A DNA stretch of 64,000 nt from Pseudomonas wadenswilerensis (GTDB taxonomy: Bacteria > Pseudomonadota > Gammaproteobacteria > Pseudomonadales > Pseudomonadaceae), in contig NZ_UIDD01000001.1 of assembly GCF_900497695.1 (NCBI RefSeq), forward strand, positions 372,001 to 436,000, in the 5' to 3' direction. Shown in pieces: positions 1 through 8,997 of this stretch (its first letter is position 1; the number at the start of each line of letters is the position of its first letter). The notes under the pieces were generated by a model. The model saw nothing but the letters and a program-made list of their open reading frames with translations, ran no database searches and was not told the origin of the DNA. Both the position numbers and the translations under genes were made by a program.

Positions 1-1
1 C

Positions 2-112
2 AGCGTCGTGCTGAGCTCAGGGGTGCAGGCAGGCGAACGGGTGGTGACGGCAGGCGTGAACAGCTTGAAGCCGGGCCAGAAAGTCAAAGTCGATGAGGAA
101 GATCCACGATGA
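2..112 (+). CDS. RND efflux periplasmic adaptor, C-terminal fragment
   Basis: Reading in frame 2 gives an open C-terminal tail of 36 residues that ends in a TGA overlapping the next start (ATGA at 109-112). The tail contains VQAGERVVTAGVNSLKPGQ, the final beta-strand pattern typical of HlyD/AcrA-type membrane-fusion proteins. Such adaptors bridge an inner-membrane RND pump to an outer-membrane channel. The 4-bp overlap with an RND pump supports this identity. The gene begins outside the window, so its substrate class and its full domain set cannot be judged. Confidence 0.75.
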   Translation, partial: SVVLSSGVQAGERVVTAGVNSLKPGQKVKVDEEDPR

Positions 113-3100
113 AAGGAAGCTTCAACCTATCGGAGTGGGCGCTGAAGCACCAATCCTTTGTCTGGTACCTGATGTTCGTCGGCTTGCTGATGGGCGTACT
201 TTCCTACATGAACCTGGGGCGCGAGGAAGACCCGTCATTCACCATCAAGACCATGGTGATCCAGACACGCTGGCCTGGAGCGACGCAGGATGAAACCCTC
301 AACCAGATTACCGACCGGATTGAAAAGAAGCTCGAAGAGCTGGATTCGCTCGACTATGTGAAAAGCTACACCCGCCCGGGTGAGTCGACGGTCTACGTCA
401 ACCTGCTCGATACCACTCCGGCCGAGAGCATCCCCGAGATCTGGTATCAGGTGCGCAAGAAGATCCAGGACATACGCGGCCAGTTTCCCCAGGGTATCCA
501 GGGCCCGGGGTTCAACGACGAATTCGGTGATGTGTACGGTTCGATCTACGCCTTTACCGCCGACGGCCTGACCATGCGCCAGTTGCGCGACTACGTCGAA
601 CAGGTGCGCGCCGAGATCCGCGAAGTGCCCAACCTGGGCAAGGTGGAAATGATCGGCACCCAGGACCAGGTGCTGTACCTGAATTTCTCCACACGCAAAC
701 TGGCGTCGTTCGGTATCGACCAGCGCCAGGTGCTGCAAGCCCTGCAGAGCCAGAATGCGGTAACCCCAGCCGGGGTCATCGAAGCCGGGCCTGAGCGGGT
801 TTCGGTGCGCACCAGTGGCCAGTTCGCCTCGGAAAAAGACCTGCAAGCGGTCAACCTGCGCATCAATGACCGCTTTTTCCGTCTGGCCGACATTGCCGAG
901 ATTCAGCGTGGCTATGTCGACCCACCCGCGCCGATGTTTCGCTATAACGGTCAGACCGCCATCGGCCTGGCCATCGGCATGAAGGCCGGTGGCAACATCC
1001 AGGCCTTCGGGGCCGACCTGCACAAAATGATGGACCGGGTGATTACCGAACTACCGGTCGGTGTTGGCGTGCATACCGTGTCCGACCAGGCCGTGGTGGT
1101 CGAAGAGGCAGTGGGGGGGTTCACCAGCGCGCTGTTCGAGGCGGTGATCATCGTGCTGGTGGTGAGTTTCGTCAGCCTCGGCGTGCGCGCCGGGCTGGTG
1201 GTGGCCTGCTCGATCCCGCTGGTGCTGGCCATGGTGTTCATCTTCATGGAATACAGCGGTATCACCATGCAGCGGATTTCCCTGGGTGCTTTGATCATTG
1301 CCCTGGGCTTGCTGGTGGACGATGCGATGATCACCGTGGAGGTGATGGTCACGCGCCTTGAAAAGGGCGAGAGCAAGGAGCAGGCGGCAACATTCGCCTA
1401 CACCTCGACGGCATTCCCGATGCTCACCGGTACTCTGGTAACCGTGGCGGGCTTCGTACCCATCGGCCTCAATGCCAGTTCGGCGGGGGAATACACCTAT
1501 ACCTTGTTCGCAGTGATTGCCGCGGCTTTGCTGGTGTCCTGGGTGGTGGCCGTGATGTTCGCGCCAGTGCTGGGGGTGCATATCCTCAGCACCAAAGTCA
1601 AAGCCCATGATGCGCAGCCCGGCCGCGTCGGCAAGGCTTTCGAGCACAGCCTGCTGTGGTGCGTGCGCCATCGCTGGGTGACCATCATCGGTACGGTGTT
1701 GTTGTTCGTGCTGGCGTTGTTCTGCATGCGCTTTGTCCAGAACCAGTTCTTCCCCTCTTCGGATCGCCCGGAAATCCTGGTCGATCTGAACCTGCCGCAG
1801 AATGCTTCAATCGAGGAAACCCGCAAGGCCGTGGACCGCTTGGAGGCGACGCTCAAGGGTGATCCGGATATCGTGCGCTGGAGCACCTATATTGGCCAGG
1901 GTGCGATCCGCTTCTACCTGCCGCTGGACCAGCAGCTACAGAACCCTTACTACGCCCAGCTGGTGATCGTCAGCAAAAGCTTCGAGGCGCGCGAGGTACT
2001 GATCAAGCGCTTGCAGCAGCGCTTGCGCGAGGACTTCGTCGGCATCGGCAGCAACGTTCAGTCACTGGAAATGGGCCCACCGGTGGGCTTGCCAATCCAG
2101 TATCGGGTCAGCGGCAAGGACATCGATCAGGTGCGCCAGCATGCCATCGCGCTGGCAACCTTGCTGGACAGCAACGATAACATCGGCCAGATGATTTATG
2201 ACTGGAACGAGCCAGGCAAGGTGTTGCGGATCGAGATCGCCCAGGACAAGGCGCGCCAGTTGGGCTTGTCGTCCGAGGACGTGGCCAATGTGATGAACAG
2301 CATCGTCAGCGGCATGCCGGTGACCGAGGTGAATGACAATATCTACCTGATCAATGTCGTGGCCCGTGCCGAGGACAGCGAACGTGGCTCGCCGCAGACC
2401 TTGCAGAACCTGCAGATCGTCACCCCCAATGGCACCTCGATCCCGCTGCTGGCTTTTGCCACCGTACGCTACGAGATGGAGCAACCCCTGGTCTGGCGCC
2501 GCGACCGCAAGCCAACCATTACCATCAAGGCGGCGGTGCGCGGCGATATCCAGCCAACCGACCTGGTGCGTGAACTCAAACCGCAGATCGACGACTTCGC
2601 CAGCAAGTTGCCGGTGGGCTACCAGGTGGAAACCGGTGGTACGGTGGAGGCCAGCGGCAAGGCCCAAGGACCTATCGCTAAAGTGCTGCCATTAATGTTC
2701 TTTTTGATGGGCACGTTCCTGATGCTCCAGCTGCACAGCGTGCAGAAGCTGTTCCTGGTCGCCAGCGTGGCGCCGCTGGGCTTGATCGGCGTAGTCCTGG
2801 CGCTGGTGCCGACGGGCACGCCGATGGGCTTTGTGGCGATCCTGGGGATCCTCGCGCTGATTGGCATCATCATCCGCAACTCGGTGATCCTGGTGACCCA
2901 GATCGACGAGTACGAAGCCCAGGGCTATTCGCCCTGGGACGCGGTACTGGAAGCGACCAACCACAGGCGCCGGCCGATCCTGCTGACGGCGGCAGCGGCG
3001 AGCCTGGGCATGATCCCGATTGCCCGGGAAGTGTTCTGGGGGCCGATGGCCTACGCCATGATTGGCGGGATTATCGTGGCGACTTTGCTGACCCTGCTGT

Positions 3101-3156
3101 TTTTGCCGGCGCTGTATGTGGCCTGGTACAAGATCCGCGAGCCGCAGCACCATTGA
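109..3156 (+). CDS. RND family efflux pump, inner-membrane permease
   Basis: This 1015-residue protein has the full length and layout of an HAE-type RND pump: TM1 near residues 17-37, a large periplasmic loop, a TM2-TM6 block around 335-500 with the proton-relay motif LGLLVDDAM, a second periplasmic loop, and a final TM block around 855-1005. It would export hydrophobic or toxic compounds using the proton gradient, with the adaptor encoded just upstream (ATGA overlap). The N-terminal signature with GREEDPSFTIK resembles the TriC/VexH-like subgroup rather than AcrB/MexB, but I cannot assign a substrate. No outer-membrane channel gene lies downstream, so a shared TolC-like protein is probably used. 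A REP pair follows the stop codon. Confidence 0.9.
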   Translation: MKGSFNLSEWALKHQSFVWYLMFVGLLMGVLSYMNLGREEDPSFTIKTMVIQTRWPGATQDETLNQITDRIEKKLEELDSLDYVKSYTRPGESTVYVNLLDTTPAESIPEIWYQVRKKIQDIRGQFPQGIQGPGFNDEFGDVYGSIYAFTADGLTMRQLRDYVEQVRAEIREVPNLGKVEMIGTQDQVLYLNFSTRKLASFGIDQRQVLQALQSQNAVTPAGVIEAGPERVSVRTSGQFASEKDLQAVNLRINDRFFRLADIAEIQRGYVDPPAPMFRYNGQTAIGLAIGMKAGGNIQAFGADLHKMMDRVITELPVGVGVHTVSDQAVVVEEAVGGFTSALFEAVIIVLVVSFVSLGVRAGLVVACSIPLVLAMVFIFMEYSGITMQRISLGALIIALGLLVDDAMITVEVMVTRLEKGESKEQAATFAYTSTAFPMLTGTLVTVAGFVPIGLNASSAGEYTYTLFAVIAAALLVSWVVAVMFAPVLGVHILSTKVKAHDAQPGRVGKAFEHSLLWCVRHRWVTIIGTVLLFVLALFCMRFVQNQFFPSSDRPEILVDLNLPQNASIEETRKAVDRLEATLKGDPDIVRWSTYIGQGAIRFYLPLDQQLQNPYYAQLVIVSKSFEAREVLIKRLQQRLREDFVGIGSNVQSLEMGPPVGLPIQYRVSGKDIDQVRQHAIALATLLDSNDNIGQMIYDWNEPGKVLRIEIAQDKARQLGLSSEDVANVMNSIVSGMPVTEVNDNIYLINVVARAEDSERGSPQTLQNLQIVTPNGTSIPLLAFATVRYEMEQPLVWRRDRKPTITIKAAVRGDIQPTDLVRELKPQIDDFASKLPVGYQVETGGTVEASGKAQGPIAKVLPLMFFLMGTFLMLQLHSVQKLFLVASVAPLGLIGVVLALVPTGTPMGFVAILGILALIGIIIRNSVILVTQIDEYEAQGYSPWDAVLEATNHRRRPILLTAAAASLGMIPIAREVFWGPMAYAMIGGIIVATLLTLLFLPALYVAWYKIREPQHH

Positions 3157-3162
3157 CTACGC

Positions 3163-3233
3163 CATCGCTGGCAAGCCAGCTCCCACAGGGTCCGGTGCGT
3201 GCAGACCCTGTGGGAGCTGGCTTGCCAGCGATG
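3163..3233. repeat. REP pair (BIME), family 1
   Basis: Two inverted copies of the unit CATCGCTGGCAAGCCAGC, each followed or preceded by TCCCACAGG / CCTGTGGGA, form a long imperfect hairpin in the space between the RND gene and the RAYT gene. The unit has the usual REP layout: a short GTGG head, then a GC-rich stem-loop. Related copies occur at 3792, 17199 and 29348. Confidence 0.9.
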
Positions 3234-3322
3234 CGGTGCATCAGAAACATCCGGTCTGATTGACACCCCACTTTGCCTTTCTTGTGCAGCTACCTTGAAG
3301 GTTCATCTTCAAGGAGCGCGAC

Positions 3323-3778
3323 ATGGAACGTCCATCCTCTCATCGACTACGCCGGGGGCGCGTGTCTGAACCCGGCAGGTTGTATCTGTTGACCAGTGTG
3401 ATCGAGAACCGCACGCCCATCTTCGAAGATATCTGGCTGGCCAGATTGATCATTGCCCAGTTTCGTCAGGCCGAGGAAGAGCAGTCGGCCAGATCATTGG
3501 CGTGGGTGGTGATGCCTGATCACTTTCACTGGCTGATCGAGTTGCATCAGGTGACGCTGAAAACCCTGATGCGCCGACTCAAATCTCGATCTACGTGTGC
3601 GGTGAACAAGGCCTGCAATCGCCATGGGCGGCTATGGCAGCAAGGGTTTTATGACCGGGCGTTACGTCGTGAGGAGGATGTTCGCGCGGTTGCCCGTTAT
3701 ATCGTTGCCAATCCATTACGAGCGGGCTTGGTACACCACATTGGTGACTATCCTCATTGGGATGCCGAATGGCTTTGA
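3323..3778 (+). CDS. REP-associated tyrosine transposase (RAYT)
   Basis: This 151-residue protein is a Y1-type transposase of the RAYT family. It shows the HUH metal-binding motif as D66-H67-F68-H69-W70 and candidate nucleophile tyrosines at Y110 (GFYDR) and Y126 (RYIVANP), followed by the conserved NPLRAGL stretch. RAYTs bind and cleave REP hairpins as single strands and are thought to spread them. The gene is flanked by family-1 REP sequences upstream (3163-3233) and downstream (3792-3813), the expected arrangement for an enzyme and its own substrate. SD-like AAGGAGCG at about 3311-3318 precedes the ATG. The length is normal for the family and the frame is intact, so the enzyme may be active. 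Confidence 0.92.
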   Translation: MERPSSHRLRRGRVSEPGRLYLLTSVIENRTPIFEDIWLARLIIAQFRQAEEEQSARSLAWVVMPDHFHWLIELHQVTLKTLMRRLKSRSTCAVNKACNRHGRLWQQGFYDRALRREEDVRAVARYIVANPLRAGLVHHIGDYPHWDAEWL

Positions 3779-3791
3779 CCCGTGTAACGGC

Positions 3792-3813
3792 CATCGCTGG
3801 CTTGCCAGCGATG
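3792..3813. repeat. Perfect REP-derived hairpin between convergent genes
   Basis: The sequence CATCGCTGG-CTTG-CCAGCGATG is a perfect 9-bp stem with a 4-nt loop. It is a truncated family-1 REP without the GTGG head. It lies just after the RAYT stop and 3 bp from the metI stop, so it may also act as a bidirectional transcription barrier. Confidence 0.8.
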
Positions 3814-3816
3814 AAT

Positions 3817-4461
3817 TCAGCGCTTGTTCAAACCCTTCGCCAACCGATCCCCGCCCAGCTGGATCAACGCCACCAACACCACCAGCATGACGATCACCGT
3901 CAGCATGATCTGGCTGTCGAAGCGCTGGTAGCCATAGCGGTAGGCAATGTCGCCCAGGCCCCCGGCACCAATGGCGCCAGCCATGGCCGAGGAGTTGATC
4001 ATGGTCACCAAAGTGATGGTAAAGCCGCCGACAATACCCGGCAGGGCTTCTGGCAGCAGCACATGCCAGACGATGTGCCAGCGCCGGCAACCCATGGCCT
4101 GGGCCGCTTCGATCAGGCCATGGTCGACCTCGCGCAGGCTGACTTCGGCGATGCGCGCAAAGAACGGCGTGGCGGCAATGGTCAGCGGCACTACCGCTGC
4201 CCAGACACCATAGGTGGTGCCGACGATCAAACGGGTGAAGGGGATCAGCGCCACCATCAGGATCAGGAACGGAATCGAACGGAACAGGTTGACGAAGGCG
4301 CCGAGCACCCGGTTCAGGGTGGGCGCTTCGAAGATCCCGCCCTTGCCGCTGGTGACCAGGATCACCGCCAGCGGTACACCGGCGAGCAGGGCAATCAGCG
4401 ACGAGACGCCAACCATCAGCAGCGTGTCGAGTACACCCTGAAGCAAGCGATCAAACCACAT
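3817..4461 (-). CDS. metI: Methionine-type ABC transporter permease MetI
   Basis: A 214-residue inner-membrane permease with five to six predicted TM segments and the EAA-type loop ([20 protein letters not shown]). It would form the channel of a MetNIQ importer for methionine or related sulfur compounds. The ATG at 4461 was chosen over the longer frame because [15 protein letters not shown] is the usual MetI N-terminus. This start overlaps the end of metN by 11 bp, suggesting translational coupling. It is the last gene of a transcript that also carries an LLM monooxygenase and two SfnB-like flavoproteins, so the real substrate may be a sulfur source other than methionine. Confidence 0.9.
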   Translation of the reverse strand: MWFDRLLQGVLDTLLMVGVSSLIALLAGVPLAVILVTSGKGGIFEAPTLNRVLGAFVNLFRSIPFLILMVALIPFTRLIVGTTYGVWAAVVPLTIAATPFFARIAEVSLREVDHGLIEAAQAMGCRRWHIVWHVLLPEALPGIVGGFTITLVTMINSSAMAGAIGAGGLGDIAYRYGYQRFDSQIMLTVIVMLVVLVALIQLGGDRLAKGLNKR

Positions 4462-5581
4462 AACCCAGTACCTCCACCTGTGCAGCCCATTGCCGGGCGC
4501 GCTCAATCACCTGCTCGTGGCTGTGCGGCGAGTGGGCCACCGACACCACGAGTTGCCCCAGGGCGCGGCCCTGGATCGGTTCAATGCCGCCTTGCAGCAG
4601 GCTGATCTGGCCGCCGAGCAAGGTGAACAAAGAAGACAGCTCCGGCGCCTGCTTGTCCTTGCCGCTGACCCGCAGGTTGAGCACCAGCGCCGCTTCCGGG
4701 CTGGGCGCCTGTGCTTGCAAGCGTGCCTGCAACGCAGCCGGCAGGGCGGCTTGCAACGGTGCAAGCAGGGTCTTGCTGACCTCATGCTGCGGGTCGCCAA
4801 ACACTTGCCAGACGGCACCCTGCTCGACGATTCGCCCACGCTCGAGCACCACCACTCGATGGCAGATATCGCGAATCACCGCCATCTCATGGGTGATCAG
4901 CACGATGGTCAGGCCCAGGCGCTGGTTGATGTCGCGCAGCAGGCCGAGGATCGACTCGGTAGTCTCCGGGTCTAGTGCCGAAGTGGCTTCGTCACACAGC
5001 AGAATTTCCGGGTCATGTACCAGCGCCCGGGCAATGCCGACGCGCTGTTTCTGCCCGCCGGACAACTGAGCCGGGTACACGTGGTGCTTTTCCTGCAGCC
5101 CGACCAGTTCCAGCAACTCGGCGACCTTGCGCTGGCGCTGGGCCTTGGGCACGCCGGCAACCTTGAGCGGCAACTCGACGTTCTGCCACACGGTCTTGGC
5201 CGACATCAGGTTGAAGTGCTGGAAGATCATGCCGATGCGCCGGCGCAGGCGCACCAGGCGGTCTTCGTCGTACTCGCCAATGTCCACCTGGTCGATCAGC
5301 ACCCGGCCATGGCTCGGTTGCTCCAGGCGGTTGATGGTACGGATCAGCGACGACTTGCCGGCACCGCTGCGGCCGATGATGCCGAAGATCTCACCGTGCT
5401 GGATGTTCAGGTCGATGCCGTCCAGCGCCGGGGCTTGCTGGCCCGGGTAGGTCTTGCCCAGGCCGATGAAACGTACATGGGCGTTGCCCAGCTCCGGGTG
5501 CAAGGCCCGTTGCCGGGCCTGTTGCAGGGGCGCGAAAGGCCGCTGCTGCTCCTGCGCCACGCGGGCGCTGACGGCGCTCAT
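4451..5581 (-). CDS. metN: Methionine-type ABC transporter ATPase MetN
   Basis: A 376-residue ATPase with Walker [10 protein letters not shown] (residues 70-78), signature [12 protein letters not shown], Walker [13 protein letters not shown] and the switch histidine in LITHEMAVI. The last roughly 90 residues match the C-terminal ACT-like (NIL) domain that in MetN senses intracellular methionine and trans-inhibits transport. An N-terminal extension of about 30 residues precedes the ATPase domain. The gene lies 1 bp after metQ and overlaps metI. If the NIL domain is functional, import is shut down when methionine is abundant, as expected of a scavenging system. Confidence 0.93.
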   Translation of the reverse strand: MSAVSARVAQEQQRPFAPLQQARQRALHPELGNAHVRFIGLGKTYPGQQAPALDGIDLNIQHGEIFGIIGRSGAGKSSLIRTINRLEQPSHGRVLIDQVDIGEYDEDRLVRLRRRIGMIFQHFNLMSAKTVWQNVELPLKVAGVPKAQRQRKVAELLELVGLQEKHHVYPAQLSGGQKQRVGIARALVHDPEILLCDEATSALDPETTESILGLLRDINQRLGLTIVLITHEMAVIRDICHRVVVLERGRIVEQGAVWQVFGDPQHEVSKTLLAPLQAALPAALQARLQAQAPSPEAALVLNLRVSGKDKQAPELSSLFTLLGGQISLLQGGIEPIQGRALGQLVVSVAHSPHSHEQVIERARQWAAQVEVLGYVV

Positions 5582-5582
5582 C

Positions 5583-6386
5583 TCAGCTCTCCCAGCCAGC
5601 TTGGTAGAGCTTGCCGTGGGCCTGGTCGAGGGCGGCCCGCACCACCGGCGAGTGCTGGTAGATGTCGATGAATCTGGCCAGGCGCGGGTCGTCCTTGCTC
5701 TGCGGGCGGATGACGAACTGGATCACGTATTCCTTGTGGTCCAGGCCGTCGAACAGCAGCGCCGAGGTGGCGTCGAAGGTCTTGGCCAGGCGAATGTAGG
5801 CCGGGTAGCCCTGGACCAGGTCGGCGTCATCGTAGGCGCGCACCAGTTGCACCGCTTCGACCTGGAGGATCTTCAGTTTTTTCGGGTTGGCGACGATGTC
5901 TTCTTCGGTGGCCTTGTAGCCGACACCGGGCTTGAGGGTGATCAAACCGGCCTTGGCCAGCAGCTGCAAACCGCGGCCGCTGTTGATCGGGTCGTTGGCG
6001 ATGGCGACGCTGGCGCCCTCGGGCAGCTCAGCGAAGCTTTTGAATTTTTTCGAGTACAGGCCGACGTTGTTGATGATCCCCGGGGCGAAGGGCACCAGGT
6101 CGAAACCGCCGGCGGCCTTGGCGTTTTCCAGAAACGGGATGTGCTGGAAGTAGTTCACGTCGATGTCACCGGCCGCCAGGCTGACGTTGGGCGCGATCCA
6201 GTCGCTGAACTCGATCAGCTCGACGTCCAGGCCCTGTTTCTTCGCTTCGCTGACGGCCGCTTCGAGGGGGATGGAAAAGGCTGCGGTGGTGCCGACTTTC
6301 AAGGCGTCGGCGGCCTGGGCGGTGCCGAACAGGCTAAAGGTCAGGGCCAGGGCTGCGACCGGGCGGGCAATAAAGGTCTTAAGCAT
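5583..6386 (-). CDS. metQ: MetQ/NlpA family substrate-binding protein
   Basis: A 267-residue periplasmic binding protein of the NlpA family, partner of MetN and MetI. The signal peptide (residues 1-25, ending in AQA-AD) has no lipobox cysteine, so the mature protein should be soluble in the periplasm rather than a lipoprotein. Conserved family segments such as EFSDWIAPN and [11 protein letters not shown] are present. The start overlaps the end of the LLM monooxygenase gene by 8 bp. The specific ligand cannot be read from the sequence. The operon context suggests an organosulfur compound or methionine derivative. Confidence 0.88.
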   Translation of the reverse strand: MLKTFIARPVAALALTFSLFGTAQAADALKVGTTAAFSIPLEAAVSEAKKQGLDVELIEFSDWIAPNVSLAAGDIDVNYFQHIPFLENAKAAGGFDLVPFAPGIINNVGLYSKKFKSFAELPEGASVAIANDPINSGRGLQLLAKAGLITLKPGVGYKATEEDIVANPKKLKILQVEAVQLVRAYDDADLVQGYPAYIRLAKTFDATSALLFDGLDHKEYVIQFVIRPQSKDDPRLARFIDIYQHSPVVRAALDQAHGKLYQAGWES

Positions 6387-7770
6387 GCTGTAGCGCTCCC
6401 GTCGGGGTCGTAGGGGTGTGGCGATAGCTGGCGCCAGGATGGTCTGCCGGCAGGTGAGGCTGGTCGCTGGCGAAGAGTTTCTCGCGCAGGCTGCCCTGTT
6501 CGTAGGCGGTCTTGTACGAGCCGCGGCGTTGCAGCTCGGGGATCACCAGGTCGATGAAATCGACATAGCTTTCCGGGGTAACCGTGCGGGCCAGGTTGAA
6601 GCCGTCCAGGCCGGTTTCGGCGATCCAGCTTTCCAGCTCGTCGGCGACCTGGGTCGGCGAGCCGATCAGGGTGATGTAGCGTCCGCCAAGGGCGTGTTGC
6701 TCGAGCAGCTTGCGCCGGGTCCAGTCGTTGTTCTGCAGGTTCTTGGTGGCGGACTGGATGGCGTTGCTTTTCACGTACTGGATCGGCTCGTCCAGTTCGT
6801 ACTCGGAGAAATCGATGCCGGTGGAGCTGGCAAAGTGCGCAACACCGGCCTCGGCGCTGGCATAGCGCAGGTACTCGGCGTGCTTGGCCTTGGCCTGCTC
6901 TTCAGTGCGGGCGACGATCACCGTCAGGCCCATGAACACCTTGATCGCCTGCGGGTCACGCCCCGCTGCCACGGCGGCAGCGCGCACCTTGTCGACCTGG
7001 GCGCGGGTGGCGGCCTTGTTCTGCCCGCTGATGAACACGCACTCGGCGTGGCTGCCGGCAAAGCTCAGGCCGCGCTCGGAGCTGCCGGCCTGGAACAATA
7101 CCGGGGTGCGCTGTGGCGATGGCTCGCACAGGTGATAACCCTCGACCCGGTAGAACTCGCCCTGATGGTTGACCTTGTGCACTTTGTCCGGCCGGGCGTA
7201 GACCCGCTGCTGGCGGTCGTTGACCACCGCGCCGTCTTCCCAGCTGCCTTCCCAGAGCTTGTACAGCACCTGCAGGTACTCGTCGGCCTGGTCATAGCGG
7301 CGGTCGTGCTCGGGCTGCTGATCCAGGCCCATGGCCTTGGCTGCGCTGTCGAGGTAGCCGGTGACGATGTTCCAGCCCACCCGGCCACGGCTCAGGTGGT
7401 CGAGGGTGGAAAGGCGCCGGGCGAACAGGTAAGGCGGCTCGTAGGTCAGGTTGGCGGTCAGGCCGAAGCCGAGGTTGCGGGTGACGGCGGCCATGGCTGA
7501 AACCAGCAGCAGCGGGTCATTGACCGGAAGCTGGATCGACTCCTTCAGCGGTACATCGACGGACTGTTGGTAGACATCGTAGACGCCGACGATATCGGCA
7601 ATGAACAACCCGTCGAACAGCCCGCGCTCCAGTAGCTGGGCCAGCTCGGTCCAGTATTCGAGGGTCTTGTACTGGCTCGAGTTGTCCCGCGGATGGGTCC
7701 ACAGGCCGTGGTTGATATGGCCGACGCAGTTCATGTTGAAGGCGTTGAGCAGGATCTTCTTCTTGGCCAT
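6379..7770 (-). CDS. LLM-class FMN-dependent monooxygenase (NtaA/SnaA/DszA type)
   Basis: A 463-residue enzyme starting MAKKKILLNAFNMNCVGHI, the N-terminus typical of the NtaA/SnaA/DszA/DmoA branch of the luciferase-like family. These enzymes use FMNH2 supplied by a separate reductase to oxidise sulfur- or nitrogen-containing substrates. Conserved stretches include RVGWNIVTGYLDSAA, PVLFQAGSSERGL and GSPTQVADEL. The start overlaps the upstream SfnB-like gene by ATGA, and the end overlaps metQ by 8 bp, so it sits in the middle of one translation-coupled operon. No flavin reductase gene is adjacent; SsuE at 24.6 kb is a possible donor. The substrate is unknown. Confidence 0.88.
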   Translation of the reverse strand: MAKKKILLNAFNMNCVGHINHGLWTHPRDNSSQYKTLEYWTELAQLLERGLFDGLFIADIVGVYDVYQQSVDVPLKESIQLPVNDPLLLVSAMAAVTRNLGFGLTANLTYEPPYLFARRLSTLDHLSRGRVGWNIVTGYLDSAAKAMGLDQQPEHDRRYDQADEYLQVLYKLWEGSWEDGAVVNDRQQRVYARPDKVHKVNHQGEFYRVEGYHLCEPSPQRTPVLFQAGSSERGLSFAGSHAECVFISGQNKAATRAQVDKVRAAAVAAGRDPQAIKVFMGLTVIVARTEEQAKAKHAEYLRYASAEAGVAHFASSTGIDFSEYELDEPIQYVKSNAIQSATKNLQNNDWTRRKLLEQHALGGRYITLIGSPTQVADELESWIAETGLDGFNLARTVTPESYVDFIDLVIPELQRRGSYKTAYEQGSLREKLFASDQPHLPADHPGASYRHTPTTPTGALQHA

Positions 7771-8975
7771 CAGATGGTGCCCCGCAACGGTGGATTTTCA
7801 TCGTTCAGGTAGTAGTTGCCGATGGCGTGGTACTTCCAGCGCACCGGGTCGTGCAGGGTATGCACCCGGGCGTTGCGCCAGTGTCGATCAAGGCCATGCT
7901 CGGCCAGGGTTGCCTGGCTGCCGGCCAGCTCAAACAGCGTGGTGCCGGCGGCGAGGGAAATCTCGGTACTGATCGCCCGCGCTTCGGCCACGGCGATGGA
8001 GGCGGCGGCGACGGTTTCGGCATTCGGCTCGGCCTGGGCACGGTCGAGGTGCTCGCCGGCGCGTTCGAGCAGGGCTTCGGTAGCGTGCAAGCGGATCGCC
8101 AGGTGGCCGAAGGACTTCAGGGTCAGCGGGTCTTCGCTGGCCTGGTCGACACCGGAGTCGACCCATGGCCGGCTGCGGGTGCGCACGAAGTGCAGGGCAT
8201 CTTCATAGGCGGCGCGGGCGATGCCGGTGTCAATGGCAGCATGGAGGATCTGCGCCAGCGGGCCGACCGTGGTCGGGCGCTCGAAGGCACTCTGGAACGG
8301 CAGCACGTCCTCGGCGGCGACCTGCACGTTGTCGAACACCACTGAACCGCTGCCGGTGGTGCGTTGGCCGAAGCCGCTCCAGTCGTCAATTACCTTCAAT
8401 CCAGCGCTGTCAGCCGGCACGAAAGCCAGGCGCTGAATGCCCTCTTCATCGACGACCGACGTGGGGATGCGCTGAGCGTAGATCGCACCCGTGGCGTAGA
8501 ACTTGCGGCCATTGATGCGATAAGCGTCGCCATCGCGGGTCAGGGCAGTGGTACGGTCGTGGGCAGTCTTGGTGCCGAGCTCGGCCAGGGCATTGCCGAA
8601 GCGCTTGCCGGCCAGTACTTCGGCGTACAGGCGCTGCTGTTGCTCCGGAGTGCCGTTCACCCGCAGCACTTCCAATGCATAGAAGTGGTTCTGTGGAATT
8701 TGCCCCAGCGAGGCGTCGGCCTGGGCGATGCGGGCGATGACCCTGGCCAGGGTGACGTTCGATACGCCAGCGCCGCCATAGGCCTTGGGCACGCTGATGC
8801 CCCACAGGCCGGAGCGGGAGAACAGCTCGAGTTCAGGGTGCGGCAGGCGTCGTTCGCGGTCGCGCAAGGCGCTGTCGCGATGCAGTTGGACGGCGATTTC
8901 CTCGGCGATTTGCAATGCCTGGGCGTCAGTGTGGATGACCGCGACGTTAGCGTACGGTGGTGGCAATAGGCTCAT
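7770..8975 (-). CDS. SfnB-like acyl-CoA dehydrogenase-fold flavoprotein (copy 2)
   Basis: This 401-residue protein has the acyl-CoA dehydrogenase fold of the SfnB sulfur-acquisition family, related to FMNH2-dependent DszC-like enzymes. Visible blocks are the N-terminal helical domain, the middle beta domain with the conserved WSGFGQRTTGSG, and the C-terminal helical domain ending in DRHWRNARVHTLHDPVRW. The ATG at 8975 was chosen because MSLLPPPYANVAV begins the conserved part; the longer frame reads through the previous gene. It begins 22 bp after the first SfnB-like gene and overlaps the LLM monooxygenase by ATGA. The near-identical C-terminus of its neighbour points to tandem duplication. 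The substrate is unknown. Confidence 0.87.
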   Translation of the reverse strand: MSLLPPPYANVAVIHTDAQALQIAEEIAVQLHRDSALRDRERRLPHPELELFSRSGLWGISVPKAYGGAGVSNVTLARVIARIAQADASLGQIPQNHFYALEVLRVNGTPEQQQRLYAEVLAGKRFGNALAELGTKTAHDRTTALTRDGDAYRINGRKFYATGAIYAQRIPTSVVDEEGIQRLAFVPADSAGLKVIDDWSGFGQRTTGSGSVVFDNVQVAAEDVLPFQSAFERPTTVGPLAQILHAAIDTGIARAAYEDALHFVRTRSRPWVDSGVDQASEDPLTLKSFGHLAIRLHATEALLERAGEHLDRAQAEPNAETVAAASIAVAEARAISTEISLAAGTTLFELAGSQATLAEHGLDRHWRNARVHTLHDPVRWKYHAIGNYYLNDENPPLRGTI

Positions 8976-8997
8976 AAACAGGGCTCCAGTGGTCTGG

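Noticed and set aside
2484-2600. Possible frameshift in the RND pump, suggested by long alternative frames
   Set aside because: The main frame is continuous over 1015 residues with normal RND topology; the alternative frames are GC-rich shadows.
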